Positions 1-9,229 are shown, numbered from the stretch's first letter. The stretch is 58,334 nucleotides of DNA from an uncultured Prevotella sp. (GCA_934204655.1 CAKPZJ010000015.1:1-58334); one strand, 5' to 3'. Made by a program: numbers and translations. Notes: generated by a model from the letters alone, not told the origin.

Positions 1-120
1 TATCAGTTATTTGCAGGTATTATCGTCAAAATTCATCAAGTCGAATCATTGTTGTTTTAGTATATACAGTTTCCACGCTTTTTACCTTTTTACTCTTTTA
101 TCTTTTTACTTTTCTATTAA

Positions 121-135
121 TAGTGGCTCCCACTA
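121..135. other. Short perfect inverted repeat in leader region
   Basis: The bases TAGTGG-CTC-CCACTA form a 6-bp perfect inverted repeat just after a T-rich tract (79-120) of the recurrent 'CTTTTTACCTTTTTACTC' type. This may be the tail of an upstream transcription unit. Nothing else is recognised in 1-160. Confidence 0.3.
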
Positions 136-161
136 CTGGATTAAAATACTTGGCCATTTGC

Positions 162-192
162 TTTGCACTATCTGCGGTTTGCATTATCTTTG
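162..192 (+). promoter_or_regulatory. Bacteroidetes-type promoter for the SufT-like/LpxH-like operon
   Basis: TTTG at 162-165 and TATCTTTG at 185-192 are separated by exactly 19 bp. This matches the Bacteroidetes primary sigma consensus TTTG-N19-TAnnTTTG at every defined base. The predicted start of transcription is near 199, giving a very short leader before the ATG at 216. No Shine-Dalgarno sequence is seen, as is usual in this phylum. Confidence 0.75.
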
Positions 193-215
193 TACCAACA
201 ATCAACACAACGACT

Positions 216-536
216 ATGACACAGGAAGAGAAAACCCGTATAGAGGAGCGCATCGTGGATGTGCTCAAGACCGTGTACGACCCCGAGATACCCGTAGATA
301 TATGGAACCTGGGCATGATTTACAAGATAGATGTCAAGGACGACGGTACGGTAGACATAGACATGACCTTCACGGCCCCCTCGTGTCCCGCCGCCGACTT
401 CATCCTGGAAGACGTGCGTACCAAGGTGGAGTCCATAGACGACGTGAAGGCCGCCAACGTGAACCTGGTGTTCGAGCCGGCATGGGACCAGAGTATGATG
501 AGTGAAGAGGCACGTGTAGAACTGGGTTTTGACTGA
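216..536 (+). CDS. MIP18/SufT-family Fe-S cluster assembly protein (DUF59)
   Basis: This is a 106-residue cytoplasmic protein of the DUF59/MIP18 family, which helps mature iron-sulfur proteins in association with the SUF machinery. The family signature is visible: DPEIPVDIWNLGMIY (residues 22-36) and TFTAPSCP with the conserved Cys57. An upstream in-frame ATG at 123 would add 31 residues of hydrophobic, low-complexity sequence that also spans the promoter, so the ATG at 216 is chosen. That start directly precedes the acidic helix typical of the family. The next gene begins 3 bases after the stop, so the two are co-transcribed. Family assignment is firm; the exact client proteins are unknown. 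Confidence 0.88.
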   Translation: MTQEEKTRIEERIVDVLKTVYDPEIPVDIWNLGMIYKIDVKDDGTVDIDMTFTAPSCPAADFILEDVRTKVESIDDVKAANVNLVFEPAWDQSMMSEEARVELGFD

Positions 537-539
537 GCC

Positions 540-1304
540 ATGGGTAACGTTTATTTTCTATCAGATGCCCACCTGGGCTCGCTGGCCATCCCCCATGCCC
601 GGATGCAGGAACGCAGGCTCGTAAGGTTTCTCGACAGCATCAAGACCAAGGCTTCGGCCATCTATATGCTCGGCGATATGTTCGATTTCTGGGACGAGTA
701 CCGCTACGTAGTGCCCAAGGGCTACACCCGTTTCCTCGGCAAGCTGTCTGAACTGACCGACAGCGGGGTCGAAGTACACTTCTTCACCGGCAACCACGAC
801 CTGTGGACCTATGGTTACCTCCAGGACGAGTGTGGCGTAGTGGTACACAAAGCCCCCGTAACCACCGAGATATTGGGCCGTGTGTTCTACCTGGCCCACG
901 GCGACGGCCTGGGCGACCCCGACCCCAAGTACCGCCTGCTCCACGCCCTCTTTCACAGCCGGGTGTGCCAGCGGTTGCTCAACGCCATCCACCCCCGCTG
1001 GGGCATGGCCCTCGGGCTCAACTGGGCTAAGCACAGCCGCCTGAAGCGTGTCGACGGCAAGGAGCCCCCTTACCTGGGCGAGGACCGCGAGTACCTGGTG
1101 CGCTACGCCAAGGACTACCTGCGCACCCATCAGGACATAGACTACTTTATGTTCGGGCACCGGCACATAGAACTGGACCTCATGCTGAGCCGCAAGACAC
1201 GGCTGATGATACTGGGCGACTGGATATGGCAGTTTACTTATGCCGTTTTCGATGGCGAGCACATGTTTATGGAAACGTATGTCGAGGGCGAGAGTCGCCC
1301 CTGA
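540..1304 (+). CDS. lpxH: LpxH-like UDP-2,3-diacylglucosamine diphosphatase (metallophosphoesterase)
   Basis: This 254-residue calcineurin-like metallophosphoesterase probably removes UMP from UDP-2,3-diacylglucosamine to give lipid X in lipid A synthesis. The metal-binding motifs are in order: SDAHLGS (D9, H11), GDMFDFW (D46), GNHD (N85, H86), HGDG (H120) and GHRH (H207, H209). The length and the FDFWDE and GDPDPK motifs fit the LpxH branch of Bacteroidetes. It starts 3 bp after the SufT-like gene and shares its promoter. A long open frame on the opposite strand is a coding shadow. The substrate is inferred from family; another phosphoesterase activity is possible. Confidence 0.82.
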   Translation: MGNVYFLSDAHLGSLAIPHARMQERRLVRFLDSIKTKASAIYMLGDMFDFWDEYRYVVPKGYTRFLGKLSELTDSGVEVHFFTGNHDLWTYGYLQDECGVVVHKAPVTTEILGRVFYLAHGDGLGDPDPKYRLLHALFHSRVCQRLLNAIHPRWGMALGLNWAKHSRLKRVDGKEPPYLGEDREYLVRYAKDYLRTHQDIDYFMFGHRHIELDLMLSRKTRLMILGDWIWQFTYAVFDGEHMFMETYVEGESRP

Positions 1305-1363
1305 TGTCGCTTTAACTTTTATTACAAAAAGAAATTTTGTAAAAACAATATATAAGACAAAAA

Positions 1364-1404
1364 AAAAGGCTACTTTTGTTATCAGTTAACACAAGTAGCC
1401 TTTT
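1364..1404. terminator. Bidirectional intrinsic terminator between lpxH and fucI
   Basis: A 17-bp stem (1364-1380 with 1388-1404, one mismatch) closes a 7-nt loop. An A-run precedes it on the left and TTTT ends the right arm, so it can stop transcription in both directions. The left arm contains TACTTTTG (1371-1378), which matches the TAnnTTTG promoter box, but no TTTG lies 19-21 bp upstream. The fucI promoter is therefore unresolved. Confidence 0.75.
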
Positions 1405-1477
1405 AATGTAACCTTATACGATTACCGTAGTACTGAGAGGGCACAGACTAAGAACCGATAACTGTCTAACAACATAA

Positions 1478-3265
1478 ATGAACAAAACCATGAAGTATCC
1501 TAAGATTGGAATCCGCCCCACTATCGACGGCCGTCAGGGCGGCGTGCGCGAAAGTCTTGAAGATAAGACTATGGCGTTGGCTCACGCAGTAGCCGAACTC
1601 ATCTCCAAGAATATCAAGAACGGCGACGGCTCGCCCGTAGAGTGTGTCATAGCCGACGGAACCATAGGCCGCGTGGCCGAGAGCGCTGCCTGTGCCGAGA
1701 AGTTTGAGCGCGAGGGCGTGGGAAGCACCATCACCGTTACATCGTGCTGGTGCTACGGCTCAGAGACCATGGATATGAATCCACATTACCCCAAGGCAGT
1801 GTGGGGATTTAACGGCACTGAGCGCCCAGGTGCCGTGTACCTGGCCGCCGTACTGGCTGCACACGCCCAGAAGGGCTTGCCGGCCTTCGGCATTTACGGT
1901 CACGACGTACAGGACCTCAATGACAACACCATACCGGCCGACGTGGCCGAGAAGATACTCCGCTTTGCCCGCGCAGCCCAGGCTGTGGCCACCATGCGTG
2001 GCAAGAGCTACCTGAGCATGGGCAATACGTGTATGGGTATAGCCGGCAGTATCGTCAATGCCGACTTCTTCCAGGACTACTTAGGCATGCGTACCGAGTA
2101 TGTGGATCTCGTGGAGATACTGCGCCGCATAGAGGAGGGCATCTACGACCCCGAGGAGTACCAGAAGGCCATGGCCTGGACCGAGAAGTACTGTAAGGTC
2201 AACGAGGGTCACGACTACAACACCGAGAAGGGCAAGGCCAAGACCCGCAGCCAGAAGGACGAGGACTGGGAGTTCACCGTCAAGAACATGCTTATCATTA
2301 ACGACCTTATGCACGGCAACCCCAAGCTCCTTGACCTCGGTTTCAAGGAGGAGAGCCTCGGCCACAACGCCATCGCTGCCGGCGTGCAGGGCCAACGTCA
2401 GTGGACAGACTACAAGCCGAACTTCGACTTCCCCGAATCACTGATGTGTACGTCGTTCGACTGGAACGGCATACGCGAGGCCAACGTCCTGGCCACCGAG
2501 AACGACTCTCTCAACGGCGTGGCCATGCTCTTTGGCCATTTGCTCACCAACAAGGGTGTCATGTTCTCAGACATACGTACCTACTGGAGTCCCGAGGCTG
2601 TTAAGCGCGTTACCGGCAAGGAGCCTACAGGCATGGCCGCAGGCGGATTTATCCACCTTATCAACTCGGGAGCCACCACGCTCGATGCCACCGGTGCCAT
2701 GACCGACGCCGAGGGTAACCCCACCATGAAGAACCCATGGGATATGACTCAGGCCGATGTAGATGCCTGTCTGAAGGCTACTACCTGGTATCCAGCCGAC
2801 AGAGACTACTTCCGCGGAGGTGGTTTCTCGAGCAACTTCCTTACCCGTGGCGGCATGCCGATGACCATGATGCGTGTAAACATCGTCAAGGGCTTAGGCC
2901 CCGTGCTTCAGATAGCCGAGGGATGGACCGTGGAGCTCGAGCCAGCCATCCACGACATCCTGAACAAGCGCACGGACAAGACCTGGCCTACCACCTGGTT
3001 TGTGCCCAGGCTCGATGCTACCCGCGATGCCTTCAAGGACGTTTACTCGGTAATGAATAACTGGGGCGCCAACCACGGGGCCATCGCCTATGGCCACATT
3101 GGAGCCGACGTGATAACCCTGGCTTCGATACTGCGTATCCCCGTATGTATGCACAACGTGGCTGACGACAAGATATTCCGTCCCGCCGCCTGGAATGCTT
3201 TCGGTATGGACAAGGAAGGCGCCGACTACCGCGCCTGCGCCAACTTCGGCCCTATCTATAAGTAA
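1478..3265 (+). CDS. fucI: L-fucose isomerase
   Basis: This 595-residue enzyme converts L-fucose to L-fuculose (EC 5.3.1.25), the first cytoplasmic step of fucose use. The manganese ligands known from E. coli FucI (E337, D361, H528) line up with E341 in [10 protein letters not shown]365 in FSDIRTYW and H533 in [11 protein letters not shown], with the same 24-residue spacing between the first two. The length matches the family. A hairpin separates it from the permease gene 108 bp downstream. No fuculokinase or fuculose-phosphate aldolase lies in the window, so the rest of the pathway is encoded elsewhere. An internal ATG five codons in (MKYPK) is an alternative start. Confidence 0.97.
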   Translation: MNKTMKYPKIGIRPTIDGRQGGVRESLEDKTMALAHAVAELISKNIKNGDGSPVECVIADGTIGRVAESAACAEKFEREGVGSTITVTSCWCYGSETMDMNPHYPKAVWGFNGTERPGAVYLAAVLAAHAQKGLPAFGIYGHDVQDLNDNTIPADVAEKILRFARAAQAVATMRGKSYLSMGNTCMGIAGSIVNADFFQDYLGMRTEYVDLVEILRRIEEGIYDPEEYQKAMAWTEKYCKVNEGHDYNTEKGKAKTRSQKDEDWEFTVKNMLIINDLMHGNPKLLDLGFKEESLGHNAIAAGVQGQRQWTDYKPNFDFPESLMCTSFDWNGIREANVLATENDSLNGVAMLFGHLLTNKGVMFSDIRTYWSPEAVKRVTGKEPTGMAAGGFIHLINSGATTLDATGAMTDAEGNPTMKNPWDMTQADVDACLKATTWYPADRDYFRGGGFSSNFLTRGGMPMTMMRVNIVKGLGPVLQIAEGWTVELEPAIHDILNKRTDKTWPTTWFVPRLDATRDAFKDVYSVMNNWGANHGAIAYGHIGADVITLASILRIPVCMHNVADDKIFRPAAWNAFGMDKEGADYRACANFGPIYK

Positions 3266-3295
3266 CCGTTTCGGCCACCTATATTGTAATTAATG

Positions 3296-3356
3296 AATGG
3301 GGGAGTCCGGAAGCCGCCCTGGCGGCAGCCATAGCCCGGCTCCCCCATTGTCTTTT
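3296..3356 (+). terminator. Hairpin between fucI and fucP (terminator or attenuator)
   Basis: The outer arms AATGGGGGAG-CCGG (3296-3310) and CCGG-CTCCCCCATT (3336-3349) enclose a second perfect hairpin, GCCGCC-CT-GGCGGC (3313-3326), and TCTTTTT follows. It has the form of an intrinsic terminator but lies inside the fuc gene pair. It could lower fucP expression relative to fucI or end the transcript. Confidence 0.7.
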
Positions 3357-3373
3357 TACCACTAATAACAACT

Positions 3374-4684
3374 ATGAAATCTTCTCGATTAGTAGAACGT
3401 AAGTATCTCGTACCCTTTGCCCTGCTCACGGTACTCTTTGCCCTGTGGGGATTTGCCAACGACATTACCAACCCCATGGTGGCGGCCTTTGGCACAGTCA
3501 TGGAGTTGCCCGTGGCCGAAGCCTCGCTGGTACAGTTTGCCTTCTATGGCGGCTATGCCACCATGGCCGTGCCCGCAGCTCTCTTCATACGCCGGTATAG
3601 CTACAAGAGCGGCATCATGCTGGGCTTGGCACTCTACGCCGTAGGCGCCTTTCTCTTTATTCCGGCCGCGGCTTATCAGCAGTTCTCCTTCTTCTGCATA
3701 TCGCTGTACGTGCTCACATTCGGGTTGGCTTTCCTGGAAACCACGGCCAACCCCTTTATCCTCTCCTTAGGCTCTAAGGACACGGCCACGCGCCGCCTGA
3801 ACCTGGCGCAGGCTTTCAACCCCTTAGGCTCGCTCATGGGCATGGCCGTGGCCTCGTTTGTGGTGCTGCCCGACCTCTGGTCCGACCGGCGCGACGCTGC
3901 CGGCAACATCCTGTTCTCTTCCCTGAGCGAGGCCGAGAAGGCGGGCATCCGCCTGCACGACTTGGCGGTAATACGCGACCCCTATGTGGCCATCGGACTG
4001 GTGGTGCTCATCATGCTCATCGTTATCGGCATTACCCGTATGCCTAAGCGCGACACCACGGAGGCCCGGGGCAGCCTGCGAATTACTTTCCGACGGCTGG
4101 CAGCTAACAGGGCTTATGTCGAGGGCGTGTTTACGCAGATGTTCTACGTGGCCGCGCAGATAATGGTATGGACCTTTATCATACAGTATGCCGACAACTT
4201 AGGCATCAACAAGGCCACCGCTCAGACGTATAACATTGTGGCTATGGTGTTCTTCCTTTGCGGCCGGTTCATCAGCACTTTCCTCATGCGCTATGTCAAT
4301 ACGTGTCTGCTGTTGGCCGTGTTTGCCGTGTTTGCCGGTCTGTGTACCCTGGGCACCATCTTCATAGTGGGCCTGGCCGGCCTCTACTGTCTGGTGGCCA
4401 TCAGCATATTCATGTCGCTTATGTTTCCCACCATATACGGTATAGCCCTTGAAAACGTGAGCCACGAGGATGCCAGCCTGGGTGCCGCCTTCCTGGTTAT
4501 GGCCATCGTGGGCGGAGCCATCATGCCCCCGCTCCAGGGCATGATTATCGACCAGGGCACCGTGCTGGGCCTGCCAGCCGTCAATGCCTCCTTTGTATTG
4601 CCCCTCATCAGTTTCTGCGTGGTATGTGCCTACGGCATCAGCCAGTATCGTGCCAGCCTGCGCACGGCAGCGGCCACAAACTGA
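3374..4684 (+). CDS. fucP: L-fucose:H+ symporter (MFS permease)
   Basis: This 436-residue major facilitator protein has about 12 hydrophobic segments and imports L-fucose with protons across the inner membrane. The two acidic residues important in E. coli FucP (D46, E135) are matched by D30 in GFANDIT, in the first transmembrane helix, and E122 in FLETTANPF. The FANDITNP and ETTANP signatures are typical of the fucose/glucose-galactose FucP subfamily. Its position after fucI supports fucose over other hexoses. Related GluP-type glucose/galactose transporters share these motifs, so some uncertainty about the sugar remains. Confidence 0.9.
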   Translation: MKSSRLVERKYLVPFALLTVLFALWGFANDITNPMVAAFGTVMELPVAEASLVQFAFYGGYATMAVPAALFIRRYSYKSGIMLGLALYAVGAFLFIPAAAYQQFSFFCISLYVLTFGLAFLETTANPFILSLGSKDTATRRLNLAQAFNPLGSLMGMAVASFVVLPDLWSDRRDAAGNILFSSLSEAEKAGIRLHDLAVIRDPYVAIGLVVLIMLIVIGITRMPKRDTTEARGSLRITFRRLAANRAYVEGVFTQMFYVAAQIMVWTFIIQYADNLGINKATAQTYNIVAMVFFLCGRFISTFLMRYVNTCLLLAVFAVFAGLCTLGTIFIVGLAGLYCLVAISIFMSLMFPTIYGIALENVSHEDASLGAAFLVMAIVGGAIMPPLQGMIIDQGTVLGLPAVNASFVLPLISFCVVCAYGISQYRASLRTAAATN

Positions 4685-4730
4685 AAATTAAAAGGGGAAA
4701 AAAGTAAAACGGTAAAAAGTGCTGAGATGG
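4685..4730. repeat. GTAAAAAG purine tract
   Basis: This is an A-rich tract of irregular 'GTAAAA' units (AAAGTAAAACGGTAAAAAG). Similar tracts lie at 79-120, 16717-16760, 18351-18390, 27152-27189, 35970-36020 and 42496-42535, nearly always at the edge of a repeat island. Confidence 0.6.
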
Positions 4731-4760
4731 TGACCGTCCTAATGGTAGGGGGAGTTATCA

Positions 4761-4890
4761 TGCTAATCGTAGAGACCGACCTTTACGATGTAGGGAGCCG
4801 TCTTTGGCACGCTGGGAGCCGTCATTAGAAACGTAGAGACCGACCTTTCTGAACGCGAGGTTGGTCTTTTCGTTTCCCGCGGTGGTTGCT
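4761..4890 (+). repeat. Interspersed 'GAGCCGTCATTAG' element, copy 1
   Basis: This copy carries GACCGACCTTTACGATG, then GGGAGCCGTC twice (4793, 4814), then ATTAGAAACGTAGAGACCG and a GGTCTTTTCG tail. Eight similar copies occur in the window (10108, 16795, 17250, 18215, 26140, 36100, 42580, 55583). The outer GACCGACC/GGTCGGTC arms can pair and end in a T-run. The rest of 4891-4992 shows no gene or clear structure. Confidence 0.75.
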
Positions 4891-4992
4891 GGCTTGGTAA
4901 GTACAATCTTCAGACAGTCCTTGACAGTCACTACCCCTGTGCCAGGGCCGCTTACAGCGCACGTGGTTCATGTGGCCCACCAGGGGGCTATA

Positions 4993-5042
4993 AACAAGAG
5001 GAGAGCCATCCCCTCGGCCTTTGGGCTGAGCGGATGGCTCTC
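4993..5042 (-). terminator. Terminator of the pta-ackA operon
   Basis: The inverted repeat GAGAGCCATCC (5001-5011) with GGATGGCTCTC (5032-5042) is perfect over 11 bp and lies 45 bp beyond the ackA stop. On the minus strand it is followed by CTCTTGTTT, a weak T-rich tail. Confidence 0.65.
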
Positions 5043-5086
5043 TCTTATAGAGGGTAGCAGCCGTTGGGGCTGCCCCTGTTAGCTGA

Positions 5087-6292
5087 TTATTTCTTGGCCT
5101 TGGAAACCAGCTCTACCGTGTCGCGAGCTATAACTATCTCCTCATCGGTAGGTATCATCACCACCTTGACCTTAGAGTCGTCGGCCGAGAGAATCTGTTC
5201 CACTCCCCGGCAGTGGTTACGCTGCTTGTCCATCTTTACACCCAGGTATTCCAGACCCTCGCAGGCATCCCAGCGTACGCCCTCCTGGTTCTCGCCCACG
5301 CCGGCGGTCCATACGATGATGTCTACACCGTTCATGGCAGCCGCATAGGCACCGATGTACTTCTTGATGCGGTAGTTGTACATCTGCAGGGCCAGATGGG
5401 CACGCTCGTCACCGTTGGCATCGGCGCTCTCTATCTCGCGCATGTCAGAGCTGAGGCCCGTGATGCCGGCCACGCCGCTCTCCTTGTTGAGGAACTCGGC
5501 CATCTCCTGAGGAGTCTTACCCAGCTTGTCCATCAGATAGGTTACGGCCGACGGGTCTATGTCGCCCGAGCGCGAGCCCATCATCAGTCCGGCCAGCGGA
5601 GTAAGTCCCATAGAGGTATCGATAACCTTGCCATACTTCACAGCAGCCACCGAGGCGCCATTGCCGATGTGGCAGGTGATAATCTTCTGCTTGGTGATGT
5701 CTACGCCCAAGAACTCGCATACGCGCTGCGACACATAGCGGTGGCTGGTGCCGTGGAAACCGTAGCGGCGCACGTGATACTTCTCGTACAGACCATAGGG
5801 GATGGCGTAGAGGTAAGCGTAGGCAGGCATGGTAGAGTGGAAAGCGTTGTCGAAGACTGTAACCTGAGGTGTATGAGGCATCAGGGCGTCGACGGCACGG
5901 ATGCCACGCAGGTGGCCGGCGTTGTGAACGGGCGCCAGGTCGCAGAGGCTCTCGATGCCGTCCTCTACCTCCTTGGTAACGATACAGCTCTTCTCGAAGA
6001 GGTCGCCGCCCTGCACCACGCGGTGGCCCACGGCGTCTATCTGGTCAAGACTCTTCAGCGCACCGTACTTGGGGTCGAGCAGCAGGTCGAAGACAAACTT
6101 TACGCCCTCTTTGTGGTCGGGCATATCGTGCATCACCTTCTCCTTAGAGCCGTCCTTCATGGTTACCTTGACAAAGGCGTTGTCCAAGCCGATACGCTCG
6201 GCGCCTCCCTGTGCCAGCACGCTCTCGTCGCTCATGTCATAGAGCTTGTACTTGATAGAGCTGCTGCCGCAATTTAATACTAATACTATCAT
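5087..6292 (-). CDS. ackA: Acetate kinase
   Basis: This 401-residue enzyme interconverts acetyl phosphate plus ADP and acetate plus ATP (EC 2.7.2.1), the ATP-yielding end of mixed-acid fermentation. It shows the ASKHA phosphate-binding start VLNCGSSSIKYKLY, the GHRVVQGG motif, and the signature DTSMGLTPLAGLMMGSRSGD. The length is typical. It follows pta by 35 bp on the same strand and ends in a hairpin at 4993-5042, so the two form the classical acetate operon in the order pta then ackA. Confidence 0.97.
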   Translation of the reverse strand: MIVLVLNCGSSSIKYKLYDMSDESVLAQGGAERIGLDNAFVKVTMKDGSKEKVMHDMPDHKEGVKFVFDLLLDPKYGALKSLDQIDAVGHRVVQGGDLFEKSCIVTKEVEDGIESLCDLAPVHNAGHLRGIRAVDALMPHTPQVTVFDNAFHSTMPAYAYLYAIPYGLYEKYHVRRYGFHGTSHRYVSQRVCEFLGVDITKQKIITCHIGNGASVAAVKYGKVIDTSMGLTPLAGLMMGSRSGDIDPSAVTYLMDKLGKTPQEMAEFLNKESGVAGITGLSSDMREIESADANGDERAHLALQMYNYRIKKYIGAYAAAMNGVDIIVWTAGVGENQEGVRWDACEGLEYLGVKMDKQRNHCRGVEQILSADDSKVKVVMIPTDEEIVIARDTVELVSKAKK

Positions 6293-6327
6293 TGTCTGTT
6301 GTCTATCTGTTATTACTTATATCTGTG

Positions 6328-7371
6328 TTAAGCCTTCTTGGCGTCCTGGGCCTGGCAGGCGGTGATGGCCACCATGTAGTAGATGTCGTCGACCGAGCAG
6401 CCACGGCTCAGGTCGTTAACGGGACGTGCTATACCCTGCAGGATGGGGCCTATGGCGATGGTGTCGCCCAGACGCTGAACGAGCTTGTAGCCGATGTTGC
6501 CCACCTCGAGGTTGGGCACTACCAGTACGTTGGCCCGGCCGGCTATGTCAGAACCCTTGGCCTTCTTCTCGGCCACAGCGGGCACTAAGGCAGCGTCGGC
6601 CTGCAGCTCGCCGTCTACCTGCAGCTCAGGATACTTCTCGTGGGCTATCTGGGTAGCCTCTATCACCTTGTCTATGATATACACGCTCTTGCCCGTGGCC
6701 TTGTCCTTGGCATCCTTGGCGCTGCCCTTGGTCGAGAAGCTCAGCATGGCCACCCGAGGGTCGGCTATGCCAGCCACGCTGTGGGCTGTCTGAGCCGTGG
6801 TGTAGGCTATCTGGGCCAGCTGGTCGGCCGTGGGGTTAGGCGTAACGGCTACGTCGCCCATAACCACCACACCGTCGTTGCCATACTGCTTCTGGTCGGT
6901 GATGAGGAGCATGGCACCGCTCACGCACGATATGCCGGGTGCGCACTTGATAATCTGCAGCGCCGGGCGCAGGGTGTCGCCAGTGGTGCTCAGGGCTCCC
7001 GAGATCTGGCCGTCGGCCCCCTCGGTCTTGATAATCATGCAGCCCAAGTACAGGTTGTTCTTCACCAGTTCGCGAGCCTGCTCAATGGTCATGCCCTTCT
7101 TCTTGCGCAGCTCGGCCAGCAGCTCAGCGTACTCCTCGGACTTAGGGTTGTTCAATGGATCCACAATCGTAGCCTTGTCGATGTTGGTCAGCCCCCACTC
7201 AGCGGCGAGGTTCTTGATGTTGGCAGGGTTGCCGATGAGAATGATGTCTGCGATGTCGTCAGCCAGTACCTTGTCGGCTGCTCTCAGAGTACGCTCCTCC
7301 TCTGCTTCGGGGAGCACGATGCGCTGCTTGTCTGCTTTGGCGCGCGCTACAATCTGTTTTAATAAATCCAT
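6328..7371 (-). CDS. pta: Phosphate acetyltransferase (short form)
   Basis: This 347-residue enzyme transfers acetyl from acetyl-CoA to phosphate (EC 2.3.1.8) and supplies AckA. It is the short, catalytic-domain-only form without the N-terminal DRTGG/regulatory region of E. coli Pta. Family motifs include VLPEAEEERTLRAAD near the start, TKGSAKD, and VDGELQADAALVP. An open frame extends 15 codons further upstream to 7416, but those residues are not family-like. The ATG at 7371, followed by DLLKQIVARAK, is chosen. It is co-transcribed with ackA. Confidence 0.95.
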   Translation of the reverse strand: MDLLKQIVARAKADKQRIVLPEAEEERTLRAADKVLADDIADIILIGNPANIKNLAAEWGLTNIDKATIVDPLNNPKSEEYAELLAELRKKKGMTIEQARELVKNNLYLGCMIIKTEGADGQISGALSTTGDTLRPALQIIKCAPGISCVSGAMLLITDQKQYGNDGVVVMGDVAVTPNPTADQLAQIAYTTAQTAHSVAGIADPRVAMLSFSTKGSAKDAKDKATGKSVYIIDKVIEATQIAHEKYPELQVDGELQADAALVPAVAEKKAKGSDIAGRANVLVVPNLEVGNIGYKLVQRLGDTIAIGPILQGIARPVNDLSRGCSVDDIYYMVAITACQAQDAKKA

Positions 7372-7451
7372 AGTTGTATGTATATTGTATATAATGTGTG
7401 CTATGTGTCGGGGCACAGTTGCCGGCTGGCCGGCGATGGGCTGCGCCTGTG

Positions 7452-7459
7452 CAAAATTA
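7452..7459 (-). promoter_or_regulatory. Candidate -7 box for pta-ackA
   Basis: On the minus strand this reads TAATTTTG, a full match to TAnnTTTG, about 80 bp before the pta start. No convincing TTTG lies 19-21 bp upstream. A GCCGGC-TG-GCCGGC inverted repeat sits between it and the gene (about 7423-7436). Confidence 0.45.
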
Positions 7460-7519
7460 GTAAAAATATTCGACAGAGCCCCCCTCGGCGCCCGATATTT
7501 TAGTTGCCGTAGGGGTGGC

Positions 7520-8293
7520 TTAGGCCGTTATCTGCTGGGCCAGTATGCTCTCTAACTCCTCGGCCGACAGGCGCAGTCTGAAGGTGCCCCTCATGGCCAC
7601 GGCTATACGCCCCGTCTCCTCGCTCACCACGATGGCTATGGCATCCGAGCTCTGCGATATGCCCATGGCCGCGCGGTGGCGCAGGCCCAGCTCCTTGGGT
7701 ATGTCCATGTCGTGCGATACGGGCAGTATGCAGCCTGCCGCGCGTATGCGGCGGTGCGATATGATCATGGCGCCGTCGTGCAGGGGCGAGTTCTTGAAGA
7801 ATATGTTCTCGATGAGGCGCTGGTTGATGTTGGCGTCTATCACGTCGCCCGTCTCGATGATGTCGGTCAGCGGCGTGGTGCGCTCTATCACTATCAGTGC
7901 GCCCACCTTGCCCTTGGACAGGTTCATGCACGCCATCACGATGGGCATGATGGCCTCCTTGTCCTCTTCCCGGTCCTTGTCGGTGGTGGTAAAGAACCTG
8001 AAGATGTTCTTGAACCGCTGGTGGGCCCCTAAGGTGTACAGAAACTTGCGTATCTCTTCCTGGAAGAGTATGATGAGCGCCAGCACGCCCACACTTACCA
8101 GTTTGTCCATGATAGAGCCCAATAGCTTCATCTCCAGTACTCGGCTCACGAAGAGCCACAGGATGACAAAGACCATGATGCCGATAAAGATGTTGAGCGA
8201 CCGGCTCTCCTTCATCAGCCTGTAGGTGTTGTAGAGCAGCAGGGCTACTAAGAAGATGTCTATAAAGTCCTTAATTCCAAATTCGAAAAACAC
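7520..8293 (-). CDS. cdaA: Diadenylate cyclase (CdaA type)
   Basis: This 257-residue membrane enzyme makes the second messenger c-di-AMP from two ATP. Three hydrophobic helices occupy about residues 8-80, followed by the DAC domain with the catalytic DGA motif (D173) and RHR motif (R205-R207). CdaA enzymes usually sit in operons with cell-wall or glmM genes; here the gene follows folP by 12 bp on the same strand, an arrangement seen in Bacteroidetes. It likely signals envelope or potassium status. No CdaR-type regulator gene is adjacent. Confidence 0.95.
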   Translation of the reverse strand: MFFEFGIKDFIDIFLVALLLYNTYRLMKESRSLNIFIGIMVFVILWLFVSRVLEMKLLGSIMDKLVSVGVLALIILFQEEIRKFLYTLGAHQRFKNIFRFFTTTDKDREEDKEAIMPIVMACMNLSKGKVGALIVIERTTPLTDIIETGDVIDANINQRLIENIFFKNSPLHDGAMIISHRRIRAAGCILPVSHDMDIPKELGLRHRAAMGISQSSDAIAIVVSEETGRIAVAMRGTFRLRLSAEELESILAQQITA

Positions 8294-8305
8294 GGTGTTG
8301 GTCGC

Positions 8306-9142
8306 TTATAGTGGTTTTACTTCATTCATCTTGCCTACCATCCTCACTGCCTCGACGGCCTCGGCCACGTCGTGTACGCGCAGTATCGAGGCGCCCTTCA
8401 TCAGGGCTATGGTGTTGAGCACGGTGGTGCCGTTGAGCGCCGTGGTAGGGTCGCCGCCCACCAGGCGGAATATCATCGACTTGCGCGATATGCCCACTAA
8501 CAGGGGCAGGCCCATTACGAGCAGCTTGTCCATCTCGGCCATCAGGGCGTAGTTCTCCTCGAGCGTCTTGCCAAACCCGAAGCCCGGGTCCAGTATAATG
8601 TCGTGGGCCCCGAGGTCGCGCAGCTGCTGCACCTCATCGGCCAGGGCCACCATCATGTCGCCCAGTGTGCCCTTGACCGACATGAGGATGTAGGGGCAGT
8701 GCAGCTCGCCCACCACGTCAAACATACGCTCGCTCTCGTGTATGGGCGTGTTCACGATGCCCGTCAGTCCGCCTTCGCTCACATCGTTGATGATGTCGGC
8801 GCCCCACTCGGCTATACAGCGGCGTGCCAGCTGTGGCCGGTAGGTGTCTACCGAGATGACCGCGTCGGGCACCTCGCGCCTCACGATGGCCAGTGCCTCG
8901 CGCAGGCGTCGTCCCTCCTCCTCGGCGCTCACCTCGTGAGCTCCCGGGCGTGTCGAGAACGCGCCTATGTCTATCATCGTTCCGCCCTGGGCCACTATCT
9001 CCTGTGCGCGCAGGGCTATCTCGCGCTCCGTCTGCTTCCTACTTCCGGCGTAGAAGCTGTCTGGCGTCACGTTGAGTATGCCCATCACCTGTGGTTGGCT
9101 CAGATTTATCAGTTTTCCACGTATGTTAAGCGTATATTCCAT
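8306..9142 (-). CDS. folP: Dihydropteroate synthase
   Basis: This 278-residue enzyme condenses p-aminobenzoate with dihydropterin pyrophosphate (EC 2.5.1.15) in folate synthesis and is the target of sulfonamides. Visible motifs are MGILNVTPDSFYAGS near residue 20, IDIGAFSTRPG, ISVDTY, ILDPGFGFGKTLEENY and GISRKS. The reading frame stays open for 113 more codons upstream to 9481, but that extension only translates the 84-bp direct repeats and contains the promoter. The ATG at 9142 is therefore used, leaving a leader of about 50 nt. cdaA follows 12 bp later. Confidence 0.96.
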   Translation of the reverse strand: MEYTLNIRGKLINLSQPQVMGILNVTPDSFYAGSRKQTEREIALRAQEIVAQGGTMIDIGAFSTRPGAHEVSAEEEGRRLREALAIVRREVPDAVISVDTYRPQLARRCIAEWGADIINDVSEGGLTGIVNTPIHESERMFDVVGELHCPYILMSVKGTLGDMMVALADEVQQLRDLGAHDIILDPGFGFGKTLEENYALMAEMDKLLVMGLPLLVGISRKSMIFRLVGGDPTTALNGTTVLNTIALMKGASILRVHDVAEAVEAVRMVGKMNEVKPL

Positions 9143-9198
9143 CTCTTTGCGGTATGTGTCATTATCAGCAGGTATGGCGCAGCCATCCCTACTTTTTG

Positions 9199-9229
9199 CA
9201 AAGGTAGTGCAAGCCGAGGGAAATACAAA
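9199..9229 (-). promoter_or_regulatory. Consensus promoter of folP-cdaA
   Basis: On the minus strand, TTTG (9226-9229) and TACCTTTG (9199-9206) are separated by exactly 19 bp. This is a perfect TTTG-N19-TAnnTTTG promoter. The start of transcription should fall near 9191. The -33 box and spacer lie inside the first copy of the 84-bp direct repeat. Confidence 0.8.

Noticed and set aside
5213..6277. 354-codon frame opposite ackA
   Set aside because: Antisense shadow of a confidently identified gene; no plausible family.
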